Origin: a virus
Reading direction: 5' to 3' (one strand)
IMG/VR virus record: IMGVR_UViG_3300049718_000044
Location: 1 to 47,092 of that record
Length of the DNA: 47,092 nucleotides
The notes below the pieces were generated by a model. That model worked only from the letters and a program-made list of their open reading frames with translations. It ran no database searches and was not told the origin of the DNA. The translations under genes and the position numbers were made by a program. Below are positions 38,417 through 45,897 of the stretch, in pieces. Numbering within the stretch: the stretch's first letter is position 1; each line of letters starts with the position of its first letter.

Positions 38417-39103
38417 ATGCCCACGAAACCCGCACCGATGGTTACAGCCTGGTCATGGTCCCGCCTCGCGGACTACGATCAATGCCCCGCGCGCTGCAAG
38501 TACAAGCACATTGACAAGATGAAAGAGCCGCAAAGCCCGGTGCTGCAAGCCGGGAGCGATGCGCACAAGCAGTGCGAGGACTACACCAAGCGCGTGAAGG
38601 GGGCGACCATCACGCCCGCCATGGCCAACTTCAAGGCCGAGTTCATGGCTCTGCGAAATCGGCTCAAGCCGTCCCAGCTCGAAACCGAGTTGCGGGTTGC
38701 GTTCGACAAGGATTGGAACCCCTGCGACTGGTTCGCAGCGTCGGCCTGGTTGCGCGTGGTCATCGATCTGACGTGGGTCGAGGCCAAGAAAGCCCGGCGC
38801 GAGGTGGTGGACTACAAGACGGGGAAGAACCGCGAGAGCGCCTACCCACAGTTGCGCCTCTACAACCTCGTTTCGTTCTTCATGGCGCCCAAGATCAAGG
38901 TGGCCCATTCGGCGTTCTGGTATCTCGACCAAGGGGAGACGCACGAGGAATTGCTACTCGAAGGCCAGGTCGAGCAAGAGCGCAAGGACTGGGAGAAGAA
39001 GATCGCGCCCATGTTCGCGGATCGCGTGTTCGTCCCGAAACCGTCCCGCGCGTGCATGTGGTGCAATTTCTCGAAGGCAAAGGGTGGACCGTGCCCCTAC
39101 TAG
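38417..39103 (+). CDS. PD-(D/E)XK nuclease with Fe-S cysteine set (Cas4/RecB-like)
   Basis: 228 residues. Starts with the S-R-L motif WSWSRLADYDQCPARCKYKH. Core: VVIDLTWVE, then EVVDYKTGKN (D ... D-x-K active site), then QLRLYN as the QxxxY motif. Cysteines: C23 or C27 near the start, and C213-x2-C216-x9-C226 at the end, the iron-sulfur clamp pattern of Cas4 and AddB nucleases. Such single-domain exonucleases in phages serve recombination or end processing, and some may help capture DNA against CRISPR. It sits with VRR-NUC and SNF2 genes, pointing to a recombination or repair trio. Confidence 0.87.
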   Translation: MPTKPAPMVTAWSWSRLADYDQCPARCKYKHIDKMKEPQSPVLQAGSDAHKQCEDYTKRVKGATITPAMANFKAEFMALRNRLKPSQLETELRVAFDKDWNPCDWFAASAWLRVVIDLTWVEAKKARREVVDYKTGKNRESAYPQLRLYNLVSFFMAPKIKVAHSAFWYLDQGETHEELLLEGQVEQERKDWEKKIAPMFADRVFVPKPSRACMWCNFSKAKGGPCPY

Positions 39104-39405
39104 AACGCGACATCCAGGCCAAGTTCATCCTCAAGTGCAAGGCGCACGGGTTCGATGCGCTCAAGCACGTGTGCCCTGGCCGGGCAGGGGAGCCCGACGT
39201 AGAGGTGCGCTTCACCGACAAGGCTGGCAACGGGCATGTGGCCTACGTCGAGTTGAAAAAGCCCGGTGAGGAGCCCACCAAGATCCAAGAGCACACTTTG
39301 ATGCAGCTCCGCGCGGCCGGGTTCATCGCCGGATGGGCGGACAACGCGGACGACGCTTTCAAGGTGCTGCTGGCTGCCATCAAGGAGAAGGGGATCGAGT
39401 TGTGA
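39091..39405 (+). CDS. VRR-NUC domain nuclease
   Basis: 104 residues from GTG at 39091, overlapping the previous gene by 13 bases, with AAGGGTGG upstream. Conserved pattern: LERDIQAKFILKCKAHGFDA, then CPGRAGEPDVEVRF (G-x-P-D), VAYVELKKPGEEP (E-x-K), and QEHTLMQLRAAGF (the Q ... G helix). It is a stand-alone VRR-NUC, a structure-selective nuclease module often linked to SNF2 helicases in phages; the helicase follows immediately with a 4-base GTGA overlap. Probably the nuclease arm of a branch-processing complex. Confidence 0.88.
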   Translation: MPLLERDIQAKFILKCKAHGFDALKHVCPGRAGEPDVEVRFTDKAGNGHVAYVELKKPGEEPTKIQEHTLMQLRAAGFIAGWADNADDAFKVLLAAIKEKGIEL

Positions 39406-40856
39406 AGTTCACCCCACACAAGGGCCAGGTCATTGGCATCAAGTACCTAGTCACGCATCCCGAGGCTGGGCTGTTACAAGATCCGGGTTTCGGCAAGACC
39501 GCCCAAACCCTCGCGGCCCTGGTGCAGCTCCGGCGCACGGGTGCGGTCAAGAAGGCCCTGGTGGTGTGCCCCTTGCGCGTGGCCTATCGGGTGTGGTCCC
39601 ACGACGGCGAGGTGGGCAAGTGGGACAACTTCAAGGACCAATTCAAGGTGTCGCTGTTGCACGGCCCGCACAAGGAAGCCGCGCTCGAGGCCTATGCGAA
39701 CCTGTACGTCATCAACTATGACGGCCTCGACTGGCTGACCGCCCCGCGCGACCGCACCAAGGCGCCAGGCCTGCGCAACCAGTCGCGCCTTGATGAACTG
39801 ATCGCCGCAGGGGTTGACGTGCTGGTGCTCGATGAGCTGTCCAAGTTCAAGCACCACGGCACCAAGCGGTTCAAGACCCTCAAGAGATTCCTTCCCAAGT
39901 TCAAGCGTCGCTGGGGTCTGACCGGCTCGCCCGCAGCCAACGGGCTGCTTGACCTGTTCGGCGAGGCCTACGTCTTGGATCTCGGCAAGGCCCTTGGCCA
40001 GTACGTCACCCACTACAGGTTCAAATACTTCCTGCCCTACGGCTACATGAACAAAGAGTGGCGCCTAGCGGAAGGGGCTGAGGCTAAGATCTACCAGGCG
40101 TTGAAACCGCTCATGCTGTCCATGCGCGCGGAAGACTACCTCGACATGCCCGAGCTGGTTGAACAGGACGTATGGGTAGACCTGCCGCCAGCGGCGCGGA
40201 AGTTCTACGATGAGTTTGAAAAGGAGATGATCGCCGAGTTTGAGGGCGAGACGCATGTTGCGGGCAGCGCGGGGGTGGTGAGTGGGAAGTGCCGACAGAT
40301 TGCGAGCGGTGGCATCTACCAGGCTGCAAAGCCGCTCAACAATGGCTGGAATGCGCCACTGCCACCGAAAGAGATCCACCAAGCCAAGACCGAGGCCCTT
40401 GGTGAGCTTATCGAGGAGCTACAGGGGCAGCCGTTGCTTGTGGGTTTCGACTACAAGCACGACCGGGCGCGGATTGAAACGCTGGGCGTGAAGCACTTCA
40501 TTGACGGCAGCACGTCGATGAAAGAGTCCGCCAGCCTGTGCGACGAGTGGAACGCCGGGAAAATCAGCGTGCTTTGCGTCCACCCGCAGGCGGCGGGGCA
40601 CGGGCTCAACCTGCAAGGCTCAAGCTGCGCGCACGTGGCGTGGTACACGGTGCCGTGGGACTTCGACCTCTACACGCAGACCATCGACCGCGTGTATCGG
40701 CAGGGGACCAAGGCCAAAACGGTGTTCGTCCATCGCATCCTGGCACGCAACACGGTTGACGTGGTGGTGTCCCGGTGCCTGAGAACCAAGGAAAGAACGC
40801 AGGACGCCTTGATGCTGGCGCTGCGGGACTACTCGAAAGGAAAACCCAATGGCTGA
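39402..40856 (+). CDS. SNF2-family (SF2) DNA helicase/translocase
   Basis: 484 residues from GTG overlapping the VRR-NUC stop. Motif I DPGFGKTAQTLAAL (GFGKT at 29-33), motif Ia VVCPLRVAYRVW, motif II VLVLDELSKFK (DELS rather than DEAH or DEGH), motif III WGLTGSPAANGL, motif V HGLNLQG and motif VI QTIDRVYRQGTK. All SF2 elements are in order with a SNF2-like spacing. A compact phage SNF2 without a DNA-binding extension. Likely remodels replication forks or drives branch migration with VRR-NUC. Ends 8 bases into the next gene. Confidence 0.9.
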   Translation: MKFTPHKGQVIGIKYLVTHPEAGLLQDPGFGKTAQTLAALVQLRRTGAVKKALVVCPLRVAYRVWSHDGEVGKWDNFKDQFKVSLLHGPHKEAALEAYANLYVINYDGLDWLTAPRDRTKAPGLRNQSRLDELIAAGVDVLVLDELSKFKHHGTKRFKTLKRFLPKFKRRWGLTGSPAANGLLDLFGEAYVLDLGKALGQYVTHYRFKYFLPYGYMNKEWRLAEGAEAKIYQALKPLMLSMRAEDYLDMPELVEQDVWVDLPPAARKFYDEFEKEMIAEFEGETHVAGSAGVVSGKCRQIASGGIYQAAKPLNNGWNAPLPPKEIHQAKTEALGELIEELQGQPLLVGFDYKHDRARIETLGVKHFIDGSTSMKESASLCDEWNAGKISVLCVHPQAAGHGLNLQGSSCAHVAWYTVPWDFDLYTQTIDRVYRQGTKAKTVFVHRILARNTVDVVVSRCLRTKERTQDALMLALRDYSKGKPNG

Positions 40857-41055
40857 TGAGGCGGTGGGAGTGCTGCAAACAGGCCTCACCAAAGAAAAGG
40901 CCGCGATTGAACGCCAGTGGGCGTTGAGGTCTACCACGCATGACAAGTTGGTGGCGTCGGTCGTGGGAATGCACGGGGATGTGGCTGGCATCGCTGGGCA
41001 GTCGGTCCAAGAGCTGGAATCGGCGTCGCTCAAGGCGCTGGAAGCGGTAGAATGA
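40849..41055 (+). CDS. Small helical protein (hypothetical)
   Basis: 68 residues, Ala/Val/Ser-rich helices (TKEKAAIERQWALRSTTHDK; VQELESASLKALEAVE). Overlaps the helicase gene by 8 bases and the next gene by ATGA. No motif. Confidence 0.6.
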   Translation: MADEAVGVLQTGLTKEKAAIERQWALRSTTHDKLVASVVGMHGDVAGIAGQSVQELESASLKALEAVE

Positions 41056-41246
41056 AAAGCCCGCAGGACGTAGACCGCGCTGGCCTGGCGTCGCAAGCCA
41101 GCCTAGCCACGGTGGTGTACTGGCACGGGGAGGTGTCCAGGCTGGTGGCCAAGCTGAAACACGCACGCGCGGAGCTTGCCGCCGCCGAGGATGCACACCA
41201 GACAAACGAGATCGCACGCGCTGCCGCCAGCGCCCCAGGAGAATGA
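41052..41246 (+). CDS. Small helical protein (hypothetical)
   Basis: 64 residues, mostly one long helix (VYWHGEVSRLVAKLKHARAE, then LAAAEDAHQTNEIARAAA). Coupled by ATGA to the previous gene and nearly to the next. With its neighbour it may form a helical pair; unknown. Confidence 0.6.
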   Translation: MKSPQDVDRAGLASQASLATVVYWHGEVSRLVAKLKHARAELAAAEDAHQTNEIARAAASAPGE

Positions 41247-41248
41247 CC

Positions 41249-42721
41249 ATGAAGCTGTTCACTTGCCTATCACCTTCGCACGTTCCCATGTACGACGCTC
41301 ACTTTGGGCCGTCGGTGTTGCTATCCGGCCTGGACCTGCAACCGCCACGCACGCTTGAACAGGTATGCCCTACGGGGGTCTATGAGTCGCCAGGGTTCCA
41401 AGAAACCTGCCTGGCCAAGATGCACTACCTGCGCGACGTGCTTGTGGCAGAGTCCGAAAGCCGCGAGCCGTTCGTCTTCTGCGACGTAGACATTCGGTTC
41501 TATGGGCTCGTGGTGGAAGACCTGCTCGAAATCGGCGAGAAGACAGACGATGCCGCCGACGGTGACGGGCCGAACCCGCTGTTTCAATCCGACGGGCCGG
41601 GCGGCCCCTGCACCGGGTTCATGCTCTGGTATCCCTGCCCGTGGGCCGTCGCGCTGGTCGAGGACGTGATCCAAGTCATGGGCGAGAAGCACATCGAAGA
41701 TCAGATCGGCATGCAGCACGTGTTGCGCGATCGAGGCCTGACCGCAGCCCTCTTGCCCGAGCGGTATTGGACCGTGGGGCAGACGGGGCGCCACTGGAAC
41801 CCGGGCGACCCGGTGCGCCCACCGTCGGATCTGCTCATGCATCACGCGAATTGGACCGTCGGGGTCGAGAACAAGATGGCGCTGCTTGATGCGGTCAGGC
41901 TTGCGCACGCGACGCCTGCACCTCAAGGGTATGACCTACCGCCACATTCGAGCAAGGCTTCGCATCTACTTCCGCCCGAAGTCGTCGTACGCAGCGCCGC
42001 CATCGAGCTGCAAGACCCGCTACCGCTGGCACTAGTGCTGCAAACCTGGCAGGGGGACGCGGCCGAGGCTTGCCGCCTGCTGCGCTTGCTGGCCGACATC
42101 GAGCCCGTCGAGGTGCGAGACGACGTGCTTGTGGTGGCGGTGCAGGAAGGCACTCAGCACCGTGACCTGGAAGACGCCATTTTGTACGCTGGCAAGAAGT
42201 TCGCCGTGACGACGATCAGCACTGAGGTGGACATCCGCAAGGAGTACCCCGGAATTGCCTTTGACCCGTGGGCCTCGGCAGTTGATCAGCTCTACCGCTG
42301 GCGCTGCACCGGCACGCTGCGCCCGGCATCGGCCTTCTTCTTCGAGCCCGACGGCTGCCCGCTACGCCGCGACTGGCGCGCGTGGCTCAAGCGTGCCCAC
42401 AGCGAGACGCTACAGCACGGCAAGAACGTGACAGGGGCCAGGATGCGCGAGCAAGACCACATCAACGGATCGCTGGTCATGCACCTTGACCTGTGGGCCA
42501 ACAAGCCGAGCCTGCGTAGCTGCCCGCCCAACGCCCCTTGGGACATCTTCCACGGTCACACGCTGGTCGCCGAGTCCCACCCGTCGCACGTCATTCGCAA
42601 CGAGTTCGGGCTTCACGTTACGCGCGAGATGTTCCGGCAGTACCGGCGTGAGGGTGCTTGGCTGACGGGGGTCAAGGACGGCTCGCACCACGCGCAGGCC
42701 CGCGAGTTGTTGGCACCATGA
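41249..42721 (+). CDS. Two-domain glycosyltransferase-like protein
   Basis: 490 residues from ATG at 41249 with AGGAG at the right distance; an ATG at 41243 is too close to it. N-terminal domain, residues 1-230: LFTCLSPSHVPMY, FVFCDVDIRF (DxD nucleotide-sugar site), FQSDGPGGPCTGFMLW and EDQIGMQHVL, as in DxD-type nucleotide-diphospho-sugar transferases. C-terminal domain, residues 260-490: ASAFFFEPDGCPLRRDWRAW (EPD-x-x-P-L-R), HINGSLVMHLDLW and WDIFHGHTLV, as in another phage transferase family. Two transferases in one chain suggest sequential sugar additions to DNA bases or virion protein. It lies at the end of the early block. Confidence 0.78.
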   Translation: MKLFTCLSPSHVPMYDAHFGPSVLLSGLDLQPPRTLEQVCPTGVYESPGFQETCLAKMHYLRDVLVAESESREPFVFCDVDIRFYGLVVEDLLEIGEKTDDAADGDGPNPLFQSDGPGGPCTGFMLWYPCPWAVALVEDVIQVMGEKHIEDQIGMQHVLRDRGLTAALLPERYWTVGQTGRHWNPGDPVRPPSDLLMHHANWTVGVENKMALLDAVRLAHATPAPQGYDLPPHSSKASHLLPPEVVVRSAAIELQDPLPLALVLQTWQGDAAEACRLLRLLADIEPVEVRDDVLVVAVQEGTQHRDLEDAILYAGKKFAVTTISTEVDIRKEYPGIAFDPWASAVDQLYRWRCTGTLRPASAFFFEPDGCPLRRDWRAWLKRAHSETLQHGKNVTGARMREQDHINGSLVMHLDLWANKPSLRSCPPNAPWDIFHGHTLVAESHPSHVIRNEFGLHVTREMFRQYRREGAWLTGVKDGSHHAQARELLAP

Positions 42722-43416
42722 ACCGTCCCAAGTGGGTGCCGCTTGCCGGGCTGGCCAGGGCCTACGCACAGGGGGCCTGTGACCCTGCGATCCTGGCCAA
42801 GTTTGAGGCTGCCTTCGTCTCGCGCCTCAAGACCGGCGCCTACGCACCCGCGTGCTGGGGCGCGCTGGCAGACTGCAAGCTCAAAGGCGAGGCTGCCAGG
42901 GTAGAAGAACTGTTCGAGTCCTGCCCAGTTCGCGGAACGGCGGGCGGCGTGCTTGAGATCGACATGGCCAATAGCTCGCTGCTACCTGCGCAGGGTTTAC
43001 CAAACAGCACCCGCCCACAGCCTCCCCCGCTACAGGTGGCAGCGAACCCTAAAGCTACGGCTGGGCAGGATGTAGTCAAGGGTAAGAAAGCTACCCTTGC
43101 AACCCCGCCGCAGTCAAGAAGCATTGCGCCCGCCAAGCGTTCCGCGCCTCGCGCGTCGGTGCCTGGTTCGGGTTTGCTGTTCGGCACTCCTCGGCCGCGG
43201 AAAGCCAGTCCGGTGGCACCGAGTTGCAAGCCGTGCGCAGCTTCTCCCACCCCATCAGGCCAGGGTAGCGCCCCAGCCCGCAGTTCCAAGCCAGGTCAAG
43301 TAAGGCCTGCTGTACCTGCACCGGGAACCCAACGAAGCCCGGGAACACGTTCGGCAAAGCCTTCAGCATCGAGCGCAGGCGGCGGAACCCCTCGGCCTCG
43401 ATTGCCGAGGGCGTGA
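42718..43416 (+). CDS. Hypothetical protein with long tail overlapping the lysozyme gene
   Basis: 232 residues from ATG at 42718 (ATGA overlap). Residues 1-80 look genuine: NRPKWVPLAGLARAYAQGAC, then LAKFEAAFVSRLKTGAYAPA, and KLKGEAARVEELFESCPVRG. From about residue 125 onward the frame is antisense to the lysozyme and becomes Pro/Ser/Arg-rich low complexity with no stop, as any antisense GC-rich frame may. The true functional part is probably the first 120 residues, and the C-terminal 108 an appendage. Alternatively an indel removed the native stop. Confidence 0.55.
   Translation: MNRPKWVPLAGLARAYAQGACDPAILAKFEAAFVSRLKTGAYAPACWGALADCKLKGEAARVEELFESCPVRGTAGGVLEIDMANSSLLPAQGLPNSTRPQPPPLQVAANPKATAGQDVVKGKKATLATPPQSRSIAPAKRSAPRASVPGSGLLFGTPRPRKASPVAPSCKPCAASPTPSGQGSAPARSSKPGQVRPAVPAPGTQRSPGTRSAKPSASSAGGGTPRPRLPRA
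43077..43099. terminator. Hairpin at the convergence of both blocks
   Basis: CAAGGGTA (43077-43084) / TACCCTTG (43092-43099), 8-bp perfect stem with loop AGAAAGC, spanning the lysozyme stop codon. No T run on either strand, so an inefficient or Rho-assisted terminator is more likely than an intrinsic one. It is located where the leftward and rightward transcripts meet. Confidence 0.45.
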
Positions 43417-43690
43417 GACGAAGCGAGCCCTTGTAGGCCGAAGCCTGCAACCCGCCGCGCATGGACAGCACGCGGAAGAACTCCGCGCGGATCTCGTCCG
43501 GCGCGGCTGGCCCGCCGCTTACCCCGTGCTGCCAGGGCAGCGCCAGGGCCGAGTCCACGTCGAACACCAAGAACCCGACGCCCGTGGTGACGTTCGGGGT
43601 CTTGGCGCCGTCCAGGTACATCCACGGCACGTCGCCCTCGAAGGGGCGTAGTCGGTCGAGCTGGGCACGCAGGTCGGCGTCGGTGAGCAT
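43091..43690 (-). CDS. Endolysin: GH24-type lysozyme
   Basis: 199 residues from ATG at 43688-43690 (TGATG overlap); the in-frame extension upstream is a shadow over the previous gene. Active-site region RPFEGDVPWMYLDGAKTPNV then TTGVGF: E18, D27 and T35 take the places of the E-D-T triad of T4-type lysozyme, with a small insertion between D and T. Later QVQQALLDLAWNCGLGRYPG fits the conserved helix of GH24. No signal or anchor sequence, so it needs the holin to reach peptidoglycan. Cleaves MurNAc-GlcNAc bonds. Last gene of the leftward block. Confidence 0.88.
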   Translation of the reverse strand: MLTDADLRAQLDRLRPFEGDVPWMYLDGAKTPNVTTGVGFLVFDVDSALALPWQHGVSGGPAAPDEIRAEFFRVLSMRGGLQASAYKGSLRLTPSAIEAEGFRRLRSMLKALPNVFPGFVGFPVQVQQALLDLAWNCGLGRYPGLMGWEKLRTACNSVPPDWLSAAEECRTANPNQAPTREARNAWRAQCFLTAAGLQG

Positions 43691-44406
43691 CACAGGCCTT
43701 TCGCAATGCTGAGTAGTCGCAGCACGTCCGTGCCAGGCGGCATCAGCTCTTGACAGATGGGCAAGTATGCCTCGCGCCAGCGGCGCGTGCGGAACTCCGG
43801 CGCGGTGTAGACGGGGAGGCCCCAGCTCTTGCCGCTGCCGCCGCCTGGCGAGTCCGCATGATACAGGTAGGCGTGCCCGCCCCACACGTCCGGCCCAGCC
43901 GCTGCGCTGGCGTCCCAGGTGTCAGTATTCTGACACTGGGTTGTAAGCTCTGCGCCCACAATGAGCGGGGCGATCTGAACTGCCGTGGCCAGGTGAGTCG
44001 GATCGCCGTAGCCGATGACGAAGAAGCAATCGAGCTGGACGCCGCCGATGGGGTTGTTGGTCCACCACTGCATGAGGTCGAATAGCACCACGCCCGTGTC
44101 GGTGGCGTCGGTGCCGTCCCAGCCCATGGCCCGGTAGACGGCGTGCGCATCGGCCACATTGAACGACAGGTCAGCGCGCGACACCTCGGCCATCATCTTG
44201 AGCCAGTTCACCAGCGCGGCGGGGCCGCAGATTCCCAGGATGTCGTTGTCTAGTGGGTCGTCATCCCACATCCGGCCGAGAGCCCAGTCCTTGGGTGTGC
44301 GCGCCACGAAAGGGTCAAGCCCGGCGAGTGCCGGGGTGAGCTTCACGTGCGCATTGACACGCCTTGGGTCGTGTGGTTGTAGACCGAGCTTTCGACCGGA
44401 GAACAT
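43690..44406 (-). CDS. Papain-like cysteine peptidase-fold protein
   Basis: 238 residues from ATG at 44404-44406 (TGATG overlap). C60 in DNDILGICGPAALVNWL heads the first helix as in papain-fold enzymes. VWGGHAYLYHADSPGGG gives the His on a strand, and GKSWGLPVYTAPEF corresponds to the papain NSWG motif but with Lys where Asn is expected. So Cys and His are present and the Asn is replaced. No signal peptide. Placed between lipoprotein and lysozyme, it could be a second lytic enzyme (peptidase) or a virion-associated protein. Fold assignment is by motif only. Confidence 0.65.
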   Translation of the reverse strand: MFSGRKLGLQPHDPRRVNAHVKLTPALAGLDPFVARTPKDWALGRMWDDDPLDNDILGICGPAALVNWLKMMAEVSRADLSFNVADAHAVYRAMGWDGTDATDTGVVLFDLMQWWTNNPIGGVQLDCFFVIGYGDPTHLATAVQIAPLIVGAELTTQCQNTDTWDASAAAGPDVWGGHAYLYHADSPGGGSGKSWGLPVYTAPEFRTRRWREAYLPICQELMPPGTDVLRLLSIAKGL

Positions 44407-44777
44407 CACTTCCCCTGATACGAGTTGCGAATTGCGATGTGTTCCTTGACGAGCCAATCATTGGCCGCCTGTCGCGCGTGCAGGTCTGCATCTGTGTAGG
44501 TTCCAGCGGCCACCTTGGCCTGCCCCTGCTGCGAAACGTAGGCCACCACACACGCAACATCGTCGATGGTGAAGTGCAACTCCGTCACCAGCCCGGCCAG
44601 GCAGGCGGCGGGGTTCGAGTCCACGACCGACATCAGGCAAGTGCTGGCGGCGGCAAGCGCGGCCGATGTTTCCGGGTTCTGCTTCGCGCAGTCTACGGTG
44701 GCGCCGAAGAACTGGTCAGGGGTGACGTTGTGGCAGGAGGAAACGGCAAGGGCAAGAACGAATAGAATGCGCTTCAT
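44406..44777 (-). CDS. Lysis-module lipoprotein
   Basis: 123 residues, AAGGA ribosome site. Signal MKRILFVLALAVSSCHN with lipobox VSSC (Cys at residue 15). The mature part contains five cysteines (DCAK, TCLM, ACLA, ACVV) and amphipathic helices. It could be an outer-membrane spanin (Rz1-like) given its place between holin and lysozyme, although it is longer than most Rz1 proteins and is not Pro-rich. No overlapping Rz frame was seen. Coupled by TGATG to the next gene. Confidence 0.75.
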   Translation of the reverse strand: MKRILFVLALAVSSCHNVTPDQFFGATVDCAKQNPETSAALAAASTCLMSVVDSNPAACLAGLVTELHFTIDDVACVVAYVSQQGQAKVAAGTYTDADLHARQAANDWLVKEHIAIRNSYQGK

Positions 44778-44786
44778 GTGGTCCTT

Positions 44787-45140
44787 TCATGCTGTGGGAT
44801 CTGTGGGCGGTTTGACAGGAGGCGCGATGCGAGGCTTGGCAACGCCCGTGATGTCCTCACTGCGGTCAACGCCAGTCGATACTACACCCAGCACGGGGGC
44901 TGTGGGGTTTTGCACGAGGGTCTGCACAGGCAGCACAGCCGAGCTTCCCGCTTCGGGCATGCGTGACGACACGCCTACAACCAGGCGCGGGTTGGTCAGC
45001 AACGCCGTGATTGTGGCTATTAGGGAACTCACCAGCACGCGCCAGTCGAACGGGGTAGCAAGCAGCGAAGGGGCTGCGGCGGCTAGCAAGATGGCAGCGT
45101 AGGCCTGGATCGTTTGTCGGATCTTCCTTGGGTCGTTCAT
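44787..45140 (-). CDS. Holin candidate (two hydrophobic segments)
   Basis: 117 residues from ATG at 45138-45140, which overlaps the previous TGA (ATGA); upstream in-frame start lies in the previous gene and is rejected. After a basic start MNDPRKIRQTIQ come two hydrophobic segments, AYAAILLAAAAPSLLA and VLVSSLIATITALLTNP, joined by a short polar turn (TPFDWR). The C-terminal half is polar, Pro/Val-rich. Two-segment topology with a small size fits class II holins. It lies three genes before lysozyme. Confidence 0.65.
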   Translation of the reverse strand: MNDPRKIRQTIQAYAAILLAAAAPSLLATPFDWRVLVSSLIATITALLTNPRLVVGVSSRMPEAGSSAVLPVQTLVQNPTAPVLGVVSTGVDRSEDITGVAKPRIAPPVKPPTDPTA

Positions 45141-45355
45141 TCTGGCACCTCTGGTATTGATAGTAACGCCGCGCTTGACTTTCGCAAAGCTGCTTTGATT
45201 TGCTCCTGGGTTCCCACCCAGCAGTGGGACGCACACCGCTTGTGGGCCTCGGTGAGCACGTCAATGCGCGCCCCCAGCGCGGCCATGTCATCGCCGTGCT
45301 CGCGCTCGATGTCGTCGAGGCGTCGAAGTATCGCGTTCACGCCGTCATCGCTCAT
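45137..45355 (-). CDS. Small charged helical protein (hypothetical)
   Basis: 72 residues. Coiled-coil-like start MSDDGVNAILRRLDDIEREH, then two cysteines (KRCASHCWVGTQ). ATGA-coupled on both sides, so it belongs to the lysis/membrane operon. No motif recognised. The paired coil with the preceding membrane-anchored coiled-coil protein suggests they may bind each other. Confidence 0.65.
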   Translation of the reverse strand: MSDDGVNAILRRLDDIEREHGDDMAALGARIDVLTEAHKRCASHCWVGTQEQIKAALRKSSAALLSIPEVPE

Positions 45356-45846
45356 CGAACAGCTCCACTCGGGGCTGGCGTGATGTTGTGGGCTCGGCTG
45401 ATTTCGACCTCTCGGCGAAGGTTCATGTTGTCGATGTCTTGTACGGTATGATCGACACGAGCGCGGATGCTCTGCGCGGCCCCGGTGATTTCCGTAGAGA
45501 GCAGGGAGGTGGCCGCAGCCAGGGATTTGTCGTGCAGAAGCATCGCCTTGTCGTGCGCCGCCCAGACCGTGTGCTCAATGGCCGCGGTGAGATTCGCCTC
45601 GGCATCCCGTATCGCCGCCATGGTGTCCGATCGGCATGCCTGGGTATTGAGCCCCACGGCGTTGAATGCGCTCGTGAGGGCCTTCATAAACCCACCAAAT
45701 TCCTTCTCTCTCTCAATCGACGTATCGACGTACCGCTTGAGTGCCCACACCAGCACGCCGATCACAATGGCGAGTAGTGAGAAGATGGCCGCAACGATGG
45801 CGCCGAGAGCCCCGGAGCTTGCGAGTTCTTTTAGCGCGGTGTCCAA
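45352..45846 (-). CDS. Membrane-anchored coiled-coil protein
   Basis: 164 residues from TTG at 45844-45846; an in-frame TAG a few codons upstream leaves no better start. One transmembrane segment at about 13-37 (IVAAIFSLLAIVIGVLVWAL), then an 125-residue helical, charged coil (RYVDTSIEREKEFGGFMKAL; DAEANLTAAIEHTVWAAHDK). N-in with a long periplasmic coil would resemble an inner-membrane spanin (Rz-like); the reverse topology is also possible. It directly follows the tail-fibre gene (51-base gap), heading the lysis genes. Confidence 0.7.
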   Translation of the reverse strand: MDTALKELASSGALGAIVAAIFSLLAIVIGVLVWALKRYVDTSIEREKEFGGFMKALTSAFNAVGLNTQACRSDTMAAIRDAEANLTAAIEHTVWAAHDKAMLLHDKSLAAATSLLSTEITGAAQSIRARVDHTVQDIDNMNLRREVEISRAHNITPAPSGAVR

Positions 45847-45897
45847 GTCTTGTGCTGCTTTCGTCTATTGCGGTTGCCAGCGATTTGCCTGCGGATA

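Noticed and set aside
45166-45181. 16-base match (ACGCCGCGCTTGACTT) to the early promoter at 25565-25580
   Set aside because: No -10 follows at 45198-45203 and it lies in coding sequence on the other strand. A chance 16-mer pair is plausible in a GC-biased 47 kb.
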